64,000 nt of DNA. Source: Begonia masoniana. Its lineage: Eukaryota; Streptophyta; Magnoliopsida; Cucurbitales; Begoniaceae. Position numbers and translations under genes: made by a program. Below the pieces are notes generated by a model, which searched no databases, was not told where the DNA came from, and was given only the letters and a program-made list of their open reading frames with translations. Location: positions 31,223,574 through 31,287,573 of the forward strand of contig CM039512.1 of assembly GCA_022432975.1 (NCBI GenBank). The letters are read 5' to 3'. Below, piece by piece: positions 58,473-64,000 of this stretch; within the stretch, counting starts at the first letter, position 1, and each line of letters starts with the position of its first letter.

Positions 58473-59188
58473 TGTCACGACCCTTACCCGTACCCTTAGT
58501 ATTTTTTTTTTTTGAAACTTTACTTTAATTGTACCTAGGGCGAAACCTTAATCGAAATCGAAATCGGAATAGAAATCGAAGTTCGTTTAGCAATTCATTT
58601 AAAACAAATACTAAAACAATTAAAACTTAAATCAATTAAATTAATTAAAACTATTAAATAATTAAAATAAAACTTAATTTAAATCAACCCACAGCGATCA
58701 GTCGCCAATGTCATTGGCGACTGAGCGCCAATGGCGATTTGCAACAGGCGACTAGTCGCCTGTTGCAAATCGCTGGTGGCGACTAATCGCCACCATTTGT
58801 GGCGATTAGTCGCCACCCTCTCTGGATTTCAATCCAGAGAGTGGCGATTCCTCCCTTCCTTTCTTTCTTCTACGCCCTGCACACCACATTTAACGACACA
58901 ATACTTTTCCATTCTCTTCTTCCACAAACCCTCAACAAAACCACAAAATATAATCCATCAAATGTACCTCGCTTATATTCTCAATTTCCTAAAACTCAAC
59001 GTAACAAACGTGTAACAACTCATACAAAACTATTAAAACGTAGTCTAAACGTATTGGAAATTTATGAAAACTAAATGCATGGATCGCTCTAAAACCATTC
59101 GAACCCATACGGTTGTAATTCACCTAAATTCTTCAAACATTAACCAATCCAATTCTCAAAACAAACATTAATAACAAAAGTAGAATTT

Positions 59189-61711
59189 TGTAACGACCCG
59201 AGGAGGATCGTCACGTGTCATGACTTTCCTTTAAACTTATCCGTACTTTTATACCTCTGTAATCGTAGTATACTTTTTTTTTTTTTCTCAGACTTATATC
59301 ATATCTCATCTTAACTTAAATTCGCTGAATAACCGCGTTTAGCTTTCACTCCTGCCGATCGCTAAACGACAAACATCTAGTTGTTCTACCGGTCAGCACG
59401 TGCATCTCACATGATTCATTAAACATCTATCGGCAGGCACACATATTTGCATCTGCCGACAGTCACGTGCAACTCGTGTGACCAATTAAAACACCGTTCA
59501 ATTATACAACGGAAGCCACCTACATCTGCCGATGAGAGAACAATAGACGATGCTCTCATCTGCCGATGGCAAATACTCTATATCTGCCGATGACGTGGCA
59601 TCACATCTTCCGGTAACTTAACTCACTACTCATACCGATCGCCAGATAACAGACATTGTCGTCATCTGCCGATGGCTTAAGACAACTACATCTTCCGACA
59701 GATTAACTCACCATCTGCCGATGAGAGAACCATAAGCGAGGCTCTCATCTGCCGATGGCAAATACCCCTTATCTGCCGGTGACGTCAGCCGGAAGACAAA
59801 TACTCTTCCTCTTCCGATGACGTTCTCCGGAAGTCAAACTTACCCGACTCCCATCACAACTCTCCTGCCGATGACGTCAGCCGGAAGACAAATACTTTTC
59901 CTCTTCCGATGACGTCCTCCGGAAGTCAAACTTACCCGACTCCCATCACAACCCTCCTGCCGATGACGTCAGCCGGAAGACAAATACTTTTCCTCTTCCG
60001 ATGACGTCCTCCGGAAGACAGACTCATTTCCTCCATCATCCCTCGGCATCAGACATCCCCCTTTTTTTTTTTAGACTTCTATCTTGATAAATGTAAACCT
60101 CATAACTTAAATCTTAATGGCCAAAACTCATCAGAATAAATCATGAACTCATTCAAACTCACACAGCGGAAGACTTAATTAAAATAGTTCATTTGATAAC
60201 TATAGCTATATCTTCGGACTCTGAAATTAAGACAGGCAGTTTCTAAAATCCCAAATTGTTAAATAATCCGAACCTACTTGACTTGGCTTCTTAAAAACTT
60301 CATTAAAACTTATACGAGCTTTAACCAGAATTCCTCATTCGCCATCCAGCCACAGATTTCACACTGATCACCTCCAGCAACCGAGCTTAGACATTTTCAT
60401 CAACTTTGAATTCCTCACCTGATATTTCTTCACCTACATCATAAGGTGTAACTGTAAGCCTAAGGCTTAGTAAGGAATGCAAACTATTATGAGTTCATGA
60501 ATGCATAACTTGGAGAAAAACATGCTCATAAGTCTTTTCTTTTCATGTACTTATCTTAATCATCATTCATAATCGTATCTCGTAATCATTGTTCATAATC
60601 ATCATTCGTAGACATGCTCATATTCATCATTCCTTTCATCATTCATATTCTTCATTACATTATGTGGTTTAAGGGAGGATTTGTGCCGGTAAAGGGGGTT
60701 CGACAGTGAGTTTGATCATGGTCCCTACTGCGGGTCGTATTCATATGTCCTACTGCGGACTGTGACATACGCCGAACCACCCCCAACCCTCACTTAACCA
60801 CGTTGCATAAGTTTTATCTTCTTACCTTATTCATGAGAAAACATATTTCAAAACATTTTCATATGCTTGAGAAGTAAAACATGATGCATAACATAAATGC
60901 ACTTAATCATCGAACTAAGACAGGGGAGTACATGAGAATAACAGAACCATATCCATCGACATTTCATCAAACATATAGCAGACAATGTTCACTAAATCTA
61001 ACTTAATCCTTTGATGTAGGGCCCTATTGGCCGGAAACTTAATACATTCACTTACCTGGATTCCTTAGCAACTTGAATCACCTTCTCTTCAACTTCTTCA
61101 CCTAACACATTTCACATTACAGTAGTTAAAATAAAGTCCTAAAAGTTCTAATCGAAAGTCATCCTAGAATCTAACAGCTAAGGTTCTCTGTGCAGTCTGA
61201 AATCCAAAACCGAAACAGCTAGATATAGCTATCGATTAAACGGGGTCGGTTATATAAAAGGTCCAGAATCGATTTAAGGGTGACATTACCAAATGAAGAT
61301 AAAGAACGATAACCAACTGACTCAGCCATTGAAGAGCCCGAAAGTACAAGTTCAACTGAAAACAGAGTTCTAAATGACTACCCGGCATCTACATTGTCAA
61401 AATCTTACCTAGAATGCGGGTTATCGGAGTGGAGGCTGAAAAACCAGTTGCTGGGGAGGAAGAAAGTTCCAGAGAAGAAGGGAGTCGCCGAGAGGAAATG
61501 TCGGCTGCAGTGAGGTTTTAAATGAGATTTAAGGTTTCCATTTTCTATTTATACCTAATCTTCAATCTTTATTACAAAATTGCCACTCAACCTAGTTTTA
61601 CTCAACTTGTAATGAATTTGCCTCAACGTTAAATTTAATCATAAAGGTTAAATAAGGGTAACAATTAGAATGGTCAGAAAAATTCACCTGGCCGAAATGT
61701 CGGGTGTTACA
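59189..61711 (-). mobile_element. S3: solo LTR (2523 bp) inside the E7 LTR
   Basis: Ends TGTAACGACCCGAG and GGGTGTTACA, flanked by AATTT (59184-59188 and 61712-61716). Same family as S2, opposite strand. TATA box TATAAATA 61553-61546; micro-exon 61101-61056 (46 nt); second-intron arms GGCCCTACATCA (about 61020) and TGATGTAGGTGA (about 60435). CATCTGCCGATG palindromes fill about 59350-60040, including three ~120-bp units (about 59785-60025) with GACGTCAGCCGGAAGAC. Confidence 0.93.
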
Positions 61712-63399
61712 AATTTCCTTAAAACATCACCAAAACGAACACATCTCCAAAACATTCGAAACGACTCAGCTCCAAGCCTACATACTATATACAATTCCCA
61801 ACATATCAAATTTCTTCACATATTCTAAAATCCTTCACATCTTTAACATCAAAACAAATTCACATTAATTACCCAAAATCGCTCGGAGCACAACCGTGGT
61901 CATCGAACCTTGCCAAAACACACCCCGTCGCCACGAGCACCATCCATCGACCACCTATTCTTTGTCATCGAGTTCATACCAGTCACCTACATCATACAAC
62001 AACATATACATTAAGCCTAATGCTTAGTAAAGGGATGCACTATAGACAACATATACATGAATGCGTGACTTTTCATAAAACATGTTCATTTGTTCATTCT
62101 CATTCTTTTTCATACATGAATCGTGTTGGGAAGGTAGGCAGGTGCGTGTACATAACCTTTCGGCCGTATTCTTGGTCCAAACATGGACTGTGATTCATGG
62201 TCCCTCGAGTCGGACAGTTTTGTTATTCATGGCCAAGCCTCCCCATCATACTTAAACATTTCATACATTTCATTTTTATACATGTAAAGCGTTTCGTTAA
62301 GAAAACATGATGCAATGAGGGAATTCACTTAACATACCATCAAACAACTCATAACGTGCATGAACATACATTGCTCACAACAAAACTAACAAACAACAAC
62401 TAACATTCTAGGCTACCCGACTCGTTAAACCCCATAATCAGAAAATCATCATCAAAACAACAAAACCTAACGTTGACACGATGTAGGGCCTTAAGGGCCG
62501 GAAACCTAACATCCACTTACCTGGCGTCCGTAGCTAGCCGAGTACCGTCCAAAAGTCGTCTCCACCTAAAGCATTTCACAATTAAGGGCATTAAAACCGA
62601 TCCTGATTTAAACGAATTCTAAACTTAAATTAAGCTCCTAGCTAAGGCAATTTTTCCCAAAAACTCTCATTTTCTCCATTCGGGTATTTTATCGAACAAC
62701 TCACGTGCGCACATTCAAACACACTTTTCTCCCTAATCCGACATCCGATCACGACCATTCAAACGCCTATACGTCACCCATAACATCTACTTTAGTATGC
62801 CATAGCTAAATTTCAAACCACACTTAGCGATCAAGCCTAAAAATCCTAATTTCCAATATACATTAAAAACAATATATACCAAACACTAAACCCAAATCCC
62901 TAAATCCGTTTTAAATTTAAGAATCATCAAAAATCATCAATCTATCACCAATCATCAACAATACATCAAAATTAACGATTTCCAACCTAAAACGTAAATT
63001 TAGTCAAACCCTAAATCGATAAAACCTAACGAATAACAACCAAAATCGACACTAGACGTGTCTAGAGTTTAGGGCTTACCTAAAGGATCGATTGGAGAAG
63101 GAAAACTGAAGAAGAAATCGCCGGAAGAGGAGCATTGATCGGCGTTGAAAGAAACGGCCGAGGGAAGAAACGTCGCCAAGGGAGAGAGAGAGATAAACGA
63201 TTTCCAACCTAAAACGTAAATTTAGTCAACCCTAAATCGATAAAACCTAACGAATAACAACCAAAATCGACACTAGACGTGTCTAGAGTTAGGGCTACCT
63301 AAAGGATCGATTGGAGAAGGAAAACTGAAGAAGAAATCGCCGGAAGAGGAGCATTGATCGGCGTTGAAAGAAACGGCCGAGGGAAGAAAACGTCGCCAA

Positions 63400-63412
<13 letters not shown>

Positions 63413-63446
<34 letters not shown>
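63413..63446. repeat. (GA)n microsatellite
   Basis: About 16 GA dinucleotides in the putative first exon of the E7 leader. A minus-strand frame here is a Ser-Leu run from the repeat. Confidence 0.95.
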
Positions 63447-63449
<3 letters not shown>

Positions 63450-63876
63450 CACGATTTGGAGAAGGAAATGAAGAGGAGGGGGGTATTATGATATTTTTAT
63501 AAAACTTACTTGCCAAATTACCTTTCTACCCTCTCACTTGATTTTCTAACGAATCCGTTATTTAACCTATCGGTTTGGTTTCTCTGAAACTCTTTTATTC
63601 CTCCAAATATGCCAACTTATTCATAGGGTTCTAACGAAACTCTCCGTTTGCAAAACGGACATAATTTACTATTTTTACGACTTAAAACACTATAGGTGGA
63701 AAACCGTAATTCGGCGTTACACTATCGATTGGATTTCTAGAAATTTACTTATTCTTCTAAAAATCCCCACAAATCCTTAGGGTCCTAATAAAACCTCTCG
63801 CTCACCAAAACGGACCTAATTTACTTATTTACAAAAATACCCATGGAGCGGAAACCCGAAGAACTCGGGTGTTACA

Positions 63877-64000
63877 TCTCTCCCTCCTTAATTGGAATTT
63901 TGTCCCCAAAATTGCTGCTCGGTCAACCTCTAATTTCTCACCCTTACAATATCTAAATACGATGCTCGTAATACTAATCCTTAAAACCCTTATGGTCATA
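63877..64000 (-). mobile_element. E7 interior, 3' end
   Basis: The minus strand reads AATTTTGGGGACAAAATTCC and a polypurine tract (AAGGAGGGAGAGA) directly before the LTR start. The body of E7 continues past the window, so nothing can be said about its coding state. Confidence 0.8.

Larger units (their letters stand above)
58473..63876 (-). repeat. E7 3' LTR, split by S3
   Basis: Begins TGTCACGACCC and ends GGTGTTACA; the S3 insertion occupies 59189-61711. Features in element direction: TATA box TATAAAAA 63501-63494; exon 1 duplicated (63412-63196 and 63195-62974) with donors at 63299 (weak, GTAGCC) and 63080 (GTAAGC); micro-exon 62565-62521 (45 nt); hairpin GGCC-CTTAA-GGCC and CTACATC near 62480-62500; acceptor GATGTAG/GTGA near 61985. 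A GGCGAT/ATCGCC palindrome block lies at 58685-58850. Without S3 it is about 2.88 kb. Confidence 0.88.

Overview
The window is plant nuclear DNA, very probably from a dicot. It has one intron-containing host gene, AT-rich spacers and a dense, nested block of Ty3/gypsy (Metaviridae-type) LTR retrotransposons. Where the end of pol survives it carries a C-terminal chromodomain, which places the elements in the Tekay/Del chromovirus group. A cucurbit-like origin is only an impression. Two 100-N runs mark assembly gaps of unknown true size.

Layout. 1-1198: AT-rich spacer with a CA/TA microsatellite. 1209-2833: a long fold-back (Mutator-like) inverted repeat whose right arm holds a 401-bp solo LTR. 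3087-5880 (minus): a six-exon NRT1/PTR (NPF6-type) transporter gene, with its 5' exons caught in a 480-bp tandem duplication. 6040-7590: spacer. From 7591 to the end almost everything is LTR-retrotransposon sequence.

Elements, labelled here for reference. E1 (7591-16749, +, TSD CTTTG) is complete but mutated. E2 (17195-20724, -, TSD ATTCT) has an assembly gap. L1 (21476-23708, -) is a truncated LTR. E3 (23709-28503, +) has an uninterrupted gag-pro-RT frame and is broken off inside pol. E4 (28504-31763 continued at 54839-58398, +) is a gag-only or decayed element. It is split by E5 (31764-54838, -), which is itself split by E6 (33296-42368, -, TSD CATAC), solo LTR S1 (42973-45841, TSD GATAG) and solo LTR S2 (47049-49641, +, TSD CTCTG). 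E7 is a 3' LTR (58473-63876, -) split by solo LTR S3 (59189-61711, -, TSD AATTT); the rest of E7 lies beyond the window.

The most unusual signal is a shared architecture inside these ~2.1-2.9 kb LTRs. Several diverged LTR families have the same layout: a TATA box about 150-400 bp from the LTR start where one can be seen, a first splice donor (TAG/GTAAG), an intron of about 200-380 nt, a micro-exon of 45-51 nt, and a second intron of about 490-560 nt. The two ends of the second intron are inverted repeats (CCTACATC...GATGTAGG). A small hairpin with changing sequence but kept pairing sits next to the 5' arm. In one LTR family this intron also holds paired hairpins with 7-bp covarying stems and 11-nt loops. 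Further downstream each family has its own array of short palindromes (CATC-N4-GATG, or GGCGAT/ATCGCC). I infer that most of each LTR is a spliced, structured untranslated leader. No RNA evidence was available, so this stays a hypothesis.
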